Below are positions 1 through 8,564 of a stretch of DNA of 64,000 nucleotides, piece after piece; position 1 is the first letter of the stretch, and every line of letters starts with the position of its first letter. Both the position numbers and the translations under genes were made by a program. The stretch lies in NCBI RefSeq assembly GCF_020447265.1, contig NZ_JAJADR010000001.1, forward strand, positions 1,550,001-1,614,000. The letters run 5' to 3'. The DNA comes from Hymenobacter lucidus. Its GTDB lineage: Bacteria; Bacteroidota; Bacteroidia; Cytophagales; Hymenobacteraceae. Under the pieces are notes generated by a model. The model was not told the origin of the DNA. It was given only the letters and a program-made list of their open reading frames with translations, and made no database searches.

Positions 1-926
1 AGCAAGGCCACCCCGCCGCTGCTGGGCGGCGGAAACGTGGTGATTTCGTAGCCCCGGTACTGCCCGTGCAGCGGTGCTCGCCACTTCGGCTCGTACTTCT
101 TCAGATCCTGCTTCGTAACAAGGCCCTTACCGCGCTTCATCTCAGCCGTGAGCAGATCGGCGGTACGACCCTCATAAAACCCGGCCCGGCCCTGGTCCCG
201 AATGCGGCTCAGGGTGGCGGCCAGCTCGGGGTAGCGGATGGTGTCGCCGGGTTGCCAGGTGCCGTTGCCGGGAGCCAGGTAGGCCAGCGGCTTGCCGGGG
301 TTATATTTCACAAACACCGCCCGGGTGCTGTTCAGTCCCGCCGCTTCCTTGGCCGTGAGGGCTAGGCCGTGCGCGGCCAGATTTACGGCGGGCTGCACCA
401 GTTCGGCCCAGGTGAGCTTGCCCAGCTTCTGGTGCAACGCCACCATACCGGCCACGGTACCGGGCACGCCCACGGCCAGGTGGCCCGCCGTGCTCAGGTT
501 GGGCACCACGTTGCCCTGCTTGTCGAGGTACATATCCCGGGAAGCCGCGGCCGGGGCCGTTTCCCGAAAATCCAGCGCGCCTTCCTGCTTATCGGCACTA
601 CGGTAGAGCAGAAAGCCGCCCCCGCCGATGTTGCCGGCTACCGGTAACGCCACGGCCAGCGCAAACTGCACAGCCACGGCCGCATCGTAAGCGTTGCCGC
701 CCTTGCGCAGAATGTCGAGCCCAATGCGCGAGGCCTCGGGGTGGGCCGACACCACCATGGCATTGGCTGCCGTAACGCCCAGCCCGGCAGCAGTGGTCGG
801 TGAACCGGTAGCTGCCGCCGGGCTGGGCGTTACGGCAGGAGTAGTGACGGCCGAAGTAGGGGCCGTCGTGCGGGTGCAGGCAAGCAGCGCGGCCAGCGCC
901 AGTAGGGAAAGGCGAGTATGCATCAT
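1..926 (-). CDS. ggt: gamma-glutamyltransferase, 5' part (runs off window start)
   Basis: The minus-strand frame stays open from position 926 to the window edge, about 308 codons; the whole family is usually 550-600 residues. The N-terminus is a lipoprotein signal peptide ending in the lipobox LLAC near residue 17, so the enzyme is probably lipid-anchored in the periplasm or outer membrane. Next come the N-terminal GGT signatures: a VSAHPEAS segment, a KGGNAYDAAVA segment and the glycine-rich GNIGGGGF motif. The family cleaves the gamma-glutamyl bond of glutathione and related peptides after autoproteolysis into two subunits. The autocatalytic threonine lies beyond the window, so activity cannot be judged. 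Two ATG codons follow each other at 926 and 923 and either could start translation. Divergent from glgB. Confidence 0.9.
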   Translation of the reverse strand, partial: MMHTRLSLLALAALLACTRTTAPTSAVTTPAVTPSPAAATGSPTTAAGLGVTAANAMVVSAHPEASRIGLDILRKGGNAYDAAVAVQFALAVALPVAGNIGGGGFLLYRSADKQEGALDFRETAPAAASRDMYLDKQGNVVPNLSTAGHLAVGVPGTVAGMVALHQKLGKLTWAELVQPAVNLAAHGLALTAKEAAGLNSTRAVFVKYNPGKPLAYLAPGNGTWQPGDTIRYPELAATLSRIRDQGRAGFYEGRTADLLTAEMKRGKGLVTKQDLKKYEPKWRAPLHGQYRGYEITTFPPPSSGGVAL

Positions 927-1005
927 GTGGTGAAGATAAGTGAAGCGGCCACGGCGGCGCACACGCGTAAGTGAAAATGCCTTCGTGGACCCGGGGTTGC
1001 CAACG

Positions 1006-1098
1006 GGGTGTAAACAGTTAAAAAAAATTTTGTTTACACCCAGGTCGGATGGTCTACCGGGGGTGTAAACAATTAAAAAAAAATTTGTTTACACCCCC
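1006..1098. repeat. tandem pair of TGTAAACA/TGTTTACA hairpins
   Basis: Two near-identical inverted repeats stand about 53 bases apart between the divergent ggt and glgB genes. The first pairs 1006-1016 with 1031-1041. The second pairs 1059-1072 with 1085-1098, a perfect 14-bp stem. In both, the arms carry GGGTGTAAACA and TGTTTACACCC around an A-rich centre of 12-14 bases. Terminators are not expected between divergent promoters, so a duplicated operator is one reading. A bidirectional transcript-isolating hairpin is the other. The rest of the 335-base spacer holds no gene. Confidence 0.6.
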
Positions 1099-1171
1099 AC
1101 CGGCCGGCAACCTTCCCGCTGCGGGCCGGTGGGGCCGGTGGGGTGTGGAGAGTCCTCGGCTGGCTCGTGCA

Positions 1172-1202
1172 TTGAAACCGGCCGTGCGTAGTGCTACCTT
1201 GC
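1172..1202 (+). promoter_or_regulatory. candidate Bacteroidota-type promoter for glgB
   Basis: TTG at 1172-1174 is followed after 20 bases by TACCTTGC at 1195-1202. The Bacteroidota sigma-factor consensus is TTG, 19-21 bases, TAnnTTTG, so spacing and most positions fit, although one T of the -7 box is missing. It lies about 60 bases upstream of the glgB start codon and just downstream of the tandem hairpins, where an upstream regulator could act. Motif reading only. Confidence 0.4.
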
Positions 1203-1261
1203 GAAACCCGACTGCTACTGCGCCGGGAATCGTAGTTTTGGCCTAACTCTCCCTCGTTGCT

Positions 1262-3307
1262 ATGGAAACCTCTTCGCTGACTACCGCCGCTACGCCCACC
1301 TTGCCCCTGGTACAAAACGACCCGTGGCTGGCGCCCTATGAACCCGTGTTGCAGGCCCGCCAGCAGCGCCTGGAACAGCGCCTGGCCGATATCACCAGCC
1401 AGTACGGCTCGTTGGCCAAATTTGCCACCGCCCACCAGCGCCTGGGCCTCACCTACGACGGCCGCCGCCGCGGCTACTGGTTCCGGGAATGGGCCCCGGC
1501 CGCTACGTATCTGTCGCTCACCGGCGACTTCAACAGCTGGGACCGGGGTGCGACGCCCCTGCAACAAGGCCCCGACGGCGTGTGGGAAGTGTTTCTGGCC
1601 GATAAGGACTACGCCGGCCGCCTCACCCACGGCAGCCGCTACAAGGTGCACGTGGCCAATACCATGCGGGGCCAGGACCGGCTGCCAGCCACCGTGCGCC
1701 GCGTAGTGCAGGATGAGGATACTAAGGACTTCGCGGCTCAGGTGTGGCGGCCCGAAGCCCCTTTTACCTGGACCGACCAGAAATTCCGGATTCAGAATTA
1801 TGTGCGGGAGCCGTTCATTTACGAGGCTCATGTGGGCATGGCTACCGAGGAGCACCGGCTGGGCACCTACCTCGAATTTGCCGAAAAAGTGCTGCCCCGG
1901 GTGCAGGAGCTAGGCTACAACTGCATTCAGCTGATGGCCATCATGGAGCACCCATACTACGGCTCCTTCGGCTACCACGTCGCCAATTTCTTTGCCGCGT
2001 CCTCGCGCTTCGGCACGCCCGAAGACCTGAAGCACCTGATAAACGAGGCCCACAACCGGGGCATTGCCGTGCTGCTCGACGTAGTGCACTCGCACGCCGT
2101 GAAAAACGAAGCCGAGGGCCTGGCCAACTTCGACGGCTCGGGCGGGCAATATTTCCACGAGGGTGAGCGGGGCAACCACCCCGGCTGGGACTCCAAGCTG
2201 TTTGACTACAGCAAGCCCGAAGTGCAGCAGTTCTTATTGAGTAACCTGCGCTACTGGCTCGAAGAGTTTCACTTCGACGGCTTCCGCTTCGATGGCGTCA
2301 CGAGCATGCTCTATCACCACCACGGCGAGGGGGTGGCCTTTGGTAGCTACGACCAGTATTTCGGGCCCGAGGTGGACGAGGATGCAGTGCTTTACCTGCA
2401 ACTAGCCACCACGCTCATCCACGAAATGAAGCGCGGCGCCCTGCTCATTGCCGAAGACATGAGCGGCATGCCCGGCCTGTGTCGACCCATTGCCGAGGGT
2501 GGTATCGGCTTCGACTACCGCCTGGGCATGGGCATTCCCGACTTCTGGATCAAGCAGCTCAAGCACAAGCGCGACGAAGACTGGAGCCTGGGCGAGGTGT
2601 GGTACACGCTCACCAACCGCCGCCTCGGCGAGAAAACCGTAGCCTACGCCGAAAGTCACGACCAGGCCCTGGTGGGCGACAAAACCCTCTCGCACTGGCT
2701 CCTGGACGCGGCCATCTACGAGCACATGCACCGCGACGACCCGAGCGACATCGTAGCCCGGGGGCTGGCCCTGCACAAGATGATCCGGCTGCTCACGCTG
2801 GCGTTGGGCGGCGAGGCTTACCTCAACTTTATCGGTAACGAGTTCGGCCACCCCGAGTGGGTCGATTTCCCGCGCCAGGGCAACGACTGGAGCTACCAGC
2901 ACGCCCGCCGGCAGTGGAGCCTGCCCGACAACCCCGAGCTGAAATACCAGTACCTGCAGGCCTTCGACAAGGCCATGATAACCACGGCCCGGCAGCGCCG
3001 CCTGCTTTCGGCCGCCCCGGCCAAGGAACTCAATCAGGATAACAACAACCAGGTGCTCATCTTCGAGCGGGGCGGCCTGATTTTCATCTTCAACTTCCAC
3101 GTCACGGCCAGCATCTTCGACTACCGCTTCTTCGTGCCCCAGCCCGGCCGCTACCGCATCATCCTCACCTCCGACGCGGCCCAGTTCGGCGGCTTTCAGC
3201 GCGTGGACGACTCCCTTATCTACGAAACCTTCCGGGAAGATGAGGTCAACAAGCTGAGCCTGTACGTAACGAACCGCACGGTTTTAGTTTTGATGAGAGT
3301 AGGTTGA
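1262..3307 (+). CDS. glgB: 1,4-alpha-glucan branching enzyme (GH13)
   Basis: 681 residues. It cuts alpha-1,4-glucan chains and rejoins them as alpha-1,6 branches during cytoplasmic glycogen synthesis. An N-terminal CBM48-like beta-sandwich (about residues 60-150, with GDFNSWDRG) precedes the GH13 barrel. All catalytic motifs can be read: DVVHSH (region I), GFRFDGVTSM with nucleophile Asp344, LIAEDMSGMP with acid/base Glu398, and YAESHDQALVGDKT with Asp467. The compact form with DGVTSM and AESHDQ resembles the eukaryote-like GH13_8 subfamily more than E. coli GlgB. Its partners, a GT4 half-protein and a GH31 alpha-glucosidase, now lie 11-14 kb away beyond the Rhs island. The start ATG follows a promoter-like motif and nothing looks damaged. 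Confidence 0.95.
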   Translation: METSSLTTAATPTLPLVQNDPWLAPYEPVLQARQQRLEQRLADITSQYGSLAKFATAHQRLGLTYDGRRRGYWFREWAPAATYLSLTGDFNSWDRGATPLQQGPDGVWEVFLADKDYAGRLTHGSRYKVHVANTMRGQDRLPATVRRVVQDEDTKDFAAQVWRPEAPFTWTDQKFRIQNYVREPFIYEAHVGMATEEHRLGTYLEFAEKVLPRVQELGYNCIQLMAIMEHPYYGSFGYHVANFFAASSRFGTPEDLKHLINEAHNRGIAVLLDVVHSHAVKNEAEGLANFDGSGGQYFHEGERGNHPGWDSKLFDYSKPEVQQFLLSNLRYWLEEFHFDGFRFDGVTSMLYHHHGEGVAFGSYDQYFGPEVDEDAVLYLQLATTLIHEMKRGALLIAEDMSGMPGLCRPIAEGGIGFDYRLGMGIPDFWIKQLKHKRDEDWSLGEVWYTLTNRRLGEKTVAYAESHDQALVGDKTLSHWLLDAAIYEHMHRDDPSDIVARGLALHKMIRLLTLALGGEAYLNFIGNEFGHPEWVDFPRQGNDWSYQHARRQWSLPDNPELKYQYLQAFDKAMITTARQRRLLSAAPAKELNQDNNNQVLIFERGGLIFIFNFHVTASIFDYRFFVPQPGRYRIILTSDAAQFGGFQRVDDSLIYETFREDEVNKLSLYVTNRTVLVLMRVG

Positions 3308-3318
3308 GCTTATAACTT

Positions 3319-3349
3319 CTATACCAACCAAAAACATTAGTTGGTATAG
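3319..3349 (+). terminator. hairpin downstream of glgB
   Basis: A perfect 10-bp stem pairs 3319-3328 with 3340-3349 around an 11-base A-rich loop, 12 bases after the glgB stop. There is no long T-run, so termination is plausible but not certain. Confidence 0.5.
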
Positions 3350-3359
3350 CACTGCAAAC

Positions 3360-3427
3360 CCGTACTAACTATAAAAGCGAATGCTGTTGATAATTATCAA
3401 CAGCATTCGCTTTTATAGTTAGTACGG
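3360..3427. repeat. perfect 68-bp palindrome with no loop
   Basis: Positions 3360-3393 and 3394-3427 are exact reverse complements: 34-base arms meeting with no spacer. The core AAAAGCGAATGCTGTTGATAA and its complement end in A/T runs, so RNA from either strand would form a terminator-like stem. It lies between convergent glgB and the candidate immunity gene and is AT-rich like the Rhs C-terminal region. Possible roles are a bidirectional terminator, a cruciform-forming site or an insertion scar. Confidence 0.9.
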
Positions 3428-3495
3428 TGCCTTAGTGGGCGTAACAAAGGTGGTAACAATTTTTTCTTTTAGTCTAGGTGTATAAGACTTGATGA

Positions 3496-3750
3496 TTATT
3501 TTTTTAATTCGAATAGATAATCATAAAAGAATATATCTACTATCGCCAGAATGAATAATATAATGATAATATATATCGGTTTGAATTTGTCAAAAATCGT
3601 AAAGAGAATTTTGATATTCTTTAAATTCGGATTATCCAATTCATTTTCATTTAAAATATACTTTGCTGATTTTGCTAATATCATACCAATGATAATGCCA
3701 AGGGCAAATACATGTGCAATTCCTGCAACAATACCTAGGAAATTTCTCAT
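3496..3750 (-). CDS. small membrane protein, candidate immunity protein
   Basis: 84 residues with no family I recognise. Two hydrophobic stretches are likely membrane helices: residues about 3-25 (ending GIIIGMILA) and about 58-77 (PIYIIIILFILAIVDIFFY). A charged, Asn/Lys-rich linker joins them. The ATG lies 14 bases after the stop of the large Rhs protein on the same strand, so the two are probably co-transcribed and translated in sequence. The gene is strongly AT-rich, unlike the GC-rich surroundings but like the last 700 bases of the Rhs gene. In polymorphic toxin loci the gene directly after the toxin tail usually encodes its immunity protein. That role is inferred from position and composition only. 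A membrane location would suit protection against a membrane-acting toxin. Confidence 0.6.
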   Translation of the reverse strand: MRNFLGIVAGIAHVFALGIIIGMILAKSAKYILNENELDNPNLKNIKILFTIFDKFKPIYIIIILFILAIVDIFFYDYLFELKK

Positions 3751-3764
3751 TCGAAAAAAAGATT

Positions 3765-6700
3765 TTAATGAGGTCTTGTATCACGAGCGGTTGATACGCC
3801 AACTCTTGCCTTTATCTCAGCACCTAAAATTGCTCTAGCGCTTCCAGAAACTTCAATTCCAACATTATATATGGTGCTGTTGTCTTGGAGTGAAGTTTTG
3901 CCTTCAAAGTAATAATTTATAAAGGGGATTCCAGTCGGTAAATTAAGGGTATTGGTATAGGAGTCTGGCTTGATTATGCCTTGTCCATTTTCAACTCCCT
4001 CTAGGCCAAAGGAATATCCAAGTCCTAAAAACGCAGCTCCTACTCCAAAATCTACCTTTGATTTATCAGGTTGTCCCAAAAGTTTATTTATAAGAACACC
4101 ATCTACTTTTGGTCTATTGTCTTCACGTGAATTGTAGCTGAAAGAAGCCATATTCCAAGCGCCACCTATTATCTCTGCACTTAGTTCTTTGGAAAGATCT
4201 GCCCCAATTTGAGGTCCTAGGCTTATTTTTCCCGAAAATTCCCCATAAAAATTTAAACTATAAGGAGTGCCTTTTAAAGTAAGGGTACCCGACCTAAAGG
4301 AGTACCCAGCCATGTAAGTCTTTCCAGTAGACTCACTTCTCTTTGAGTCTAGTACATGCCATGTGTAGATAGGAAAGCTATAGCTGCCATTTGCATTATA
4401 TTTCCCTACGAGTCCTATCTGGCGCATTTGCGCCATTATCTCAGCAATTGGTAGAGAGGGGCCACCCATTACGGTTACTCCTTCTTGGTAGTTCATCCAG
4501 CTGGCTCCCGTGTAGTCGTCTACTACGCGCTGACCATATACGTTGCGTGGGTTGGCGGGGCGGCCGTTGATATACACGGTAGCTTCATCACCGTTCGGGT
4601 CGTTCAGATTGATTGGGTCATTCAGCGCAAATTGGTAGGGCGATACATCAGCGAAGCTGGAAGCTTTACTGTCAATTCCTTGGAAGCGACCGAGTAAGGG
4701 GTCGTAGGTGCGGAAGAATGTGCTGTACGTAGCCTGTTCGCCGAGTAATTCATCTTGCAGTTGGGAGCCGCCGTTAAACTGGTTTTTGCTGATTTTTTCG
4801 CCGGGCTGGGTGTTTACCGCTACGCCGCTGAGGTTTAGGCCAAACGGATAATAGTGGTTTTCCTGGGAGATGAGCAGCTCGTCTTTGGGGTGGCGGATGG
4901 TCAGGGAGTCAAAGAATACTGACTGGGTGCCATCGTTCAGCAACTGTACCTTCAGGTAGCCGTTCTTAGTTCCGGCGTCGGGCAGCTGAATATCCAGTAC
5001 TTTTTCCAGCGGCCGCCAAGCATTGTCGAAGTAAGCCGAGGCATTCTGCCGCCCCGAGGATACCGGCTGATCTTTGTCGTCATACAACGTCCAGGCCAAG
5101 TAGGCATAGCGCTGCTGAGGAGGCAGGATCGGCCCCGCCGGCGCCATCGATTCCGCAACGACAGCCTGTTTGCGAAGGCTACCTAATAACCCGAGCACGT
5201 TTAGCTGCACGCCCAACGTTGGTTGCGGGCGGGAGTGCTCTGCCTCGGCAATGCGCGGCGGCCCAATCAGCGGAGCCACTGCCAGCAAAGGAGCCTTGCG
5301 TACCATCGTCATCGGTTCGGCCGGGGCCAGTGGGTACTGCGGTCCGTTCGGCGTCTGATAGTACACCCGTAGCTTCAGATGGTCGCCGTGCGCCACCGGA
5401 ATGCGGGTATGGGGCCCGGCCTGGGTTGCCGATACAGCCCCCGCGTAGGTTCCGGGCGTGGTGCTGCCGGCATGATAAGAGGTGCCCGCTACGCGCGAAG
5501 CCGCTACGCCCTGAAACTTTGGATAGGCGCCTTCTTCAGTAGGAGTTGGCTGGCCTTCAAAAGCCAGATGCAAATCTTCCGTTTTGCTTTGTGCGCGGAA
5601 AGCCACGCGCAGGTTGCCTAAATGGTCGCGCAGATGATATTCATATACGAATTTGGTAGGGTCGTCGGGTAGCAGCAGCACCCTACCCTCCGTAGTGGGC
5701 ACCGAGGCGAGCAGGGGAGCGGAGCTACCCACCGACTCGTAGGCAAAGCCATCAACGTAATCGAAGGTTCTGGTTATTGTCGCGCGGTTTTCCAGCAGCC
5801 CGCTCACCGTACGCCGTAGCACCACGCCTTCCGCGCTGTAGTGGTAGGTGATGCTTTGGGTAGGACTGTTCTGCTGTCTGTCAACTTTGTTTAGGACGTT
5901 ATACGTGTAATCAACGCCCTTATTATCGTCGCGCCTGATGTTACCATTGTCATCTATCTGGTATTCATTGTTGAGAGTGCCCGCGTCCCGGAAACCACTG
6001 TTAGGGTCACCAGTATCGGTAACGCTGCGCAGCTGGTTGCCGCCGTTGGTCGAGAGCAGGTTGTAGTTGTAGGTCAGATCATCGATGAGGCGTGGTGTCG
6101 TGGTACCGTTGTCCTGCGAGTAGCGCTTCAGGGTCAGGATGTTGCCGTTGGCATCGTAGGTAATGTTGCGCTCGTCATATGCACCTGTCTCTACTCCCCA
6201 AAAGCCGGCTTCTTTCGCCTGATAATCGGCGTTGCGCAACCTACCCAAGCCATCGTAATCGAAGGTATAAGCCCGTTCCCGCTCGGGCTGGTTTTGTTGG
6301 GCCGTATTGCGTGAGTGCCATTTTACGGCCGATATTCCACCATCGTAGCGGGCCGTGTTATACAGGCCTTCTTCGGTCTGTTCCCGGAGCAGTTCCATAC
6401 CGAACACATCGTTGGCATCATCGTAGCTGGCACTGCCCGAGGTTAGGGCGCTGTTGTTGATAGCCGTAAGCTGGCCGTTGATATTGTAGCTGAAATCCTC
6501 TGATTGCAGAAAAGAAACCCCGTTGTCGCGGCTGTGCAGGTTTTTCTCGACTTCCTGACCCAACTCATTGTAGACATGGTGCGCTAAAAGAATTTCTGGC
6601 TGCTTCTGCGAGTTCAGCTCGTTTTGCTGCCAGGCATCCACTAAACGGCCGGCGTGGTCATAGCCAAATCGGTTGCGAATAACGACGGTTCCGGTGGGCG

Positions 6701-8564
6701 CTACCTGCTTTTTGTGCGTAAATAAAAGCTGGGGTACAAAGCCTTGCTCCCGGTACACCATCGTGGTAATATCCGACAATGTAGTAGCTACATTCAGGTG
6801 GTTGTTGCCCTGCTTCTGAATCAGGTTGCCGTAGTCATCATAAAACAGGACCGAGACGAGCCAGCCGCCGTACTGTGGCGTTCCCGAGTTGTTTTCAAGT
6901 ACGATGCGCTTATGAGTTACCGTCAACCGCCCACGTGTGCGTGCTGACGGTTCTGGCTGTACTACATTCGGGCCCAACACCTGGGTTTGATACTGATAGT
7001 CGGGCTGATCATTGGCATCCAGGTCATAGTCATCGAAAAACGAGCGCGACAGAATAGTACCGTTGCTTGCCGTAATCTCTGGGAATGTCTGATTGGTGGT
7101 GTAAGTCGTGTAGGGTGTGGCAGGTAATCGGTCTTCAGCCGAGCCGCCAGTCCAGGCATCCGCCAAGGCTTGTAGCTGCGTGCGCTGCGTACTAGTATTA
7201 TCGGTGTAGAGGCCCTCAATAACGGCGCGGCCTTGCGCATTATACTTGGTGAAGTACCAGGAGTTTGTCGTTCTGCGGTTGCCATCCTGCACCAGAATCG
7301 GCCGGTCCAACTTGTCGTATACAATGTGAATTGCCTTGGCACCCGGCATCTGACGCGTTATTACCCGACCAATATCGTCGTAGCTGTATTGATAGAGCCA
7401 GCGGTTTTTGAAGGTGTTGTCCAAAATAATACCCGAAGCTGGCAGACGCTCAACGGCTCCCGGAGGAATGGTGTACAGGGTGCGCCCGGCATCGTCATAC
7501 ACGGTGTAGGTATCAAGCTTTCGGCCTGTTTCTGCCATAATCCTGCGCTGCAGAATTACGCGTTCATTAAGGTCGAGGTAGGTTTCGGTACGCCGGCCAT
7601 CTGCATCCGTTTGTACGTGCTTAAACAGCGAGTTAGAGGTATAAAAGGAAGAGCCATCCAAGCCGGTCCAGCGCCGAACAAGGTCATTGCTCTGGTTCGT
7701 CTGGTAAGAGATTTTATTGGGATGACCTGCCCGGTCGGTACCAGCCTGGGTCGCCTGCTGAACGCGGGCCAACGGTGATGCTTCAACAGTAGCCGTTGAG
7801 TAAGGCTGCAAATCTGCCGCTACCCGGGGAGCTCCCAAATCATAGAAGTCGTTCTGTTCGTTTGCCGCGTCAGTATGATACGGGGCCGAGGCAGCGGTTG
7901 CCGTCTTAGCATATGGCAGATAGCTGCGGGGAGTGCCACCAAACTGGTCATACTGCTGGAAGCTAACCAGATCCTGCTTGGCAGGTGAGCCCTCTATCTG
8001 GATTTTTTGTTCGGCTCTTCCCAGTCCGTCCCAGTATGTTACCTGCTGGTTTTTCTCGGCTATGGCGAGTGTGGCTAAGTCGGCTCCCAGCAATAGTCCC
8101 CGCTTCAATACGGTAGTTTCCTTGCTGAACGAAAGAGGCATTCCATTAACGGTGCTGCCATCGTATACAACAATGTCTTGCGCACTAATAAAAGAGGTTA
8201 CCTGCTTCTTAAGGATGTGATTATAAGTGTCATAGCTGGTAGTGGCAGTGTATATCCCGGGCTGAGTTATAGTTAAAGTCGAACTGTAGTTATTTGCTAG
8301 TGCAATGCCGTTTCGGCTCCAAACACCATAAGTGCCATGTGCTTTTAGGGTAAGGCCCGTTGACAAGGCAATCGGCCCGGCTATAGGGGTGTCGTCAGCA
8401 AGCGTGATGTATATGCTGGTTGCAGCAGGAAAGGACCTGTTTTGTCCAAAGGAATGACCTGGTAGCAGCTGAAGTGTGAATAGGGTTACAAAAAAGATGT
8501 ACTGAAGGTATGACTGCATAGCCCGCACGTTAGTCATTTCGCTAGTAGGTAAGATTGTTTTCAT
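3765..8564 (-). CDS. Rhs/YD-repeat protein with DUF6443-like region and variable C-terminus
   Basis: 1599 residues. The ATG overlaps the upstream stop as ATGA, which argues for translational coupling and fixes the start. A signal sequence ends near LLPGHSFGQ. An Ig-like stretch follows, then a DUF6443-type region (VTYWDGLGRAEQK, then YDQFGG and YLPYAK). Many YD repeats come next (YDGLGR, YDANGN, YNVLNKVDR), then LRDHLGNLRVAF and a typical Rhs-associated core (NHYYPFGLNLSG, TYDPLLGRFQGIDSKAS, NPINLNDPNGD). Past DPNGD, near position 4590, about 270 residues follow that differ from the core: Gly-rich, beta-like and increasingly AT-rich in DNA from about 4440. The Rhs shell encloses the C-terminal segment, which in known systems is often a toxin. 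I recognise no toxin domain in this tail, so toxicity is inferred. Confidence 0.85.
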   Translation of the reverse strand: MKTILPTSEMTNVRAMQSYLQYIFFVTLFTLQLLPGHSFGQNRSFPAATSIYITLADDTPIAGPIALSTGLTLKAHGTYGVWSRNGIALANNYSSTLTITQPGIYTATTSYDTYNHILKKQVTSFISAQDIVVYDGSTVNGMPLSFSKETTVLKRGLLLGADLATLAIAEKNQQVTYWDGLGRAEQKIQIEGSPAKQDLVSFQQYDQFGGTPRSYLPYAKTATAASAPYHTDAANEQNDFYDLGAPRVAADLQPYSTATVEASPLARVQQATQAGTDRAGHPNKISYQTNQSNDLVRRWTGLDGSSFYTSNSLFKHVQTDADGRRTETYLDLNERVILQRRIMAETGRKLDTYTVYDDAGRTLYTIPPGAVERLPASGIILDNTFKNRWLYQYSYDDIGRVITRQMPGAKAIHIVYDKLDRPILVQDGNRRTTNSWYFTKYNAQGRAVIEGLYTDNTSTQRTQLQALADAWTGGSAEDRLPATPYTTYTTNQTFPEITASNGTILSRSFFDDYDLDANDQPDYQYQTQVLGPNVVQPEPSARTRGRLTVTHKRIVLENNSGTPQYGGWLVSVLFYDDYGNLIQKQGNNHLNVATTLSDITTMVYREQGFVPQLLFTHKKQVAPTGTVVIRNRFGYDHAGRLVDAWQQNELNSQKQPEILLAHHVYNELGQEVEKNLHSRDNGVSFLQSEDFSYNINGQLTAINNSALTSGSASYDDANDVFGMELLREQTEEGLYNTARYDGGISAVKWHSRNTAQQNQPERERAYTFDYDGLGRLRNADYQAKEAGFWGVETGAYDERNITYDANGNILTLKRYSQDNGTTTPRLIDDLTYNYNLLSTNGGNQLRSVTDTGDPNSGFRDAGTLNNEYQIDDNGNIRRDDNKGVDYTYNVLNKVDRQQNSPTQSITYHYSAEGVVLRRTVSGLLENRATITRTFDYVDGFAYESVGSSAPLLASVPTTEGRVLLLPDDPTKFVYEYHLRDHLGNLRVAFRAQSKTEDLHLAFEGQPTPTEEGAYPKFQGVAASRVAGTSYHAGSTTPGTYAGAVSATQAGPHTRIPVAHGDHLKLRVYYQTPNGPQYPLAPAEPMTMVRKAPLLAVAPLIGPPRIAEAEHSRPQPTLGVQLNVLGLLGSLRKQAVVAESMAPAGPILPPQQRYAYLAWTLYDDKDQPVSSGRQNASAYFDNAWRPLEKVLDIQLPDAGTKNGYLKVQLLNDGTQSVFFDSLTIRHPKDELLISQENHYYPFGLNLSGVAVNTQPGEKISKNQFNGGSQLQDELLGEQATYSTFFRTYDPLLGRFQGIDSKASSFADVSPYQFALNDPINLNDPNGDEATVYINGRPANPRNVYGQRVVDDYTGASWMNYQEGVTVMGGPSLPIAEIMAQMRQIGLVGKYNANGSYSFPIYTWHVLDSKRSESTGKTYMAGYSFRSGTLTLKGTPYSLNFYGEFSGKISLGPQIGADLSKELSAEIIGGAWNMASFSYNSREDNRPKVDGVLINKLLGQPDKSKVDFGVGAAFLGLGYSFGLEGVENGQGIIKPDSYTNTLNLPTGIPFINYYFEGKTSLQDNSTIYNVGIEVSGSARAILGAEIKARVGVSTARDTRPH

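Noticed and set aside
1073..1855. 260-residue minus-strand frame opposite glgB
   Set aside because: It is the antisense of a clear GH13 enzyme and of the tandem hairpins, with no family pattern.
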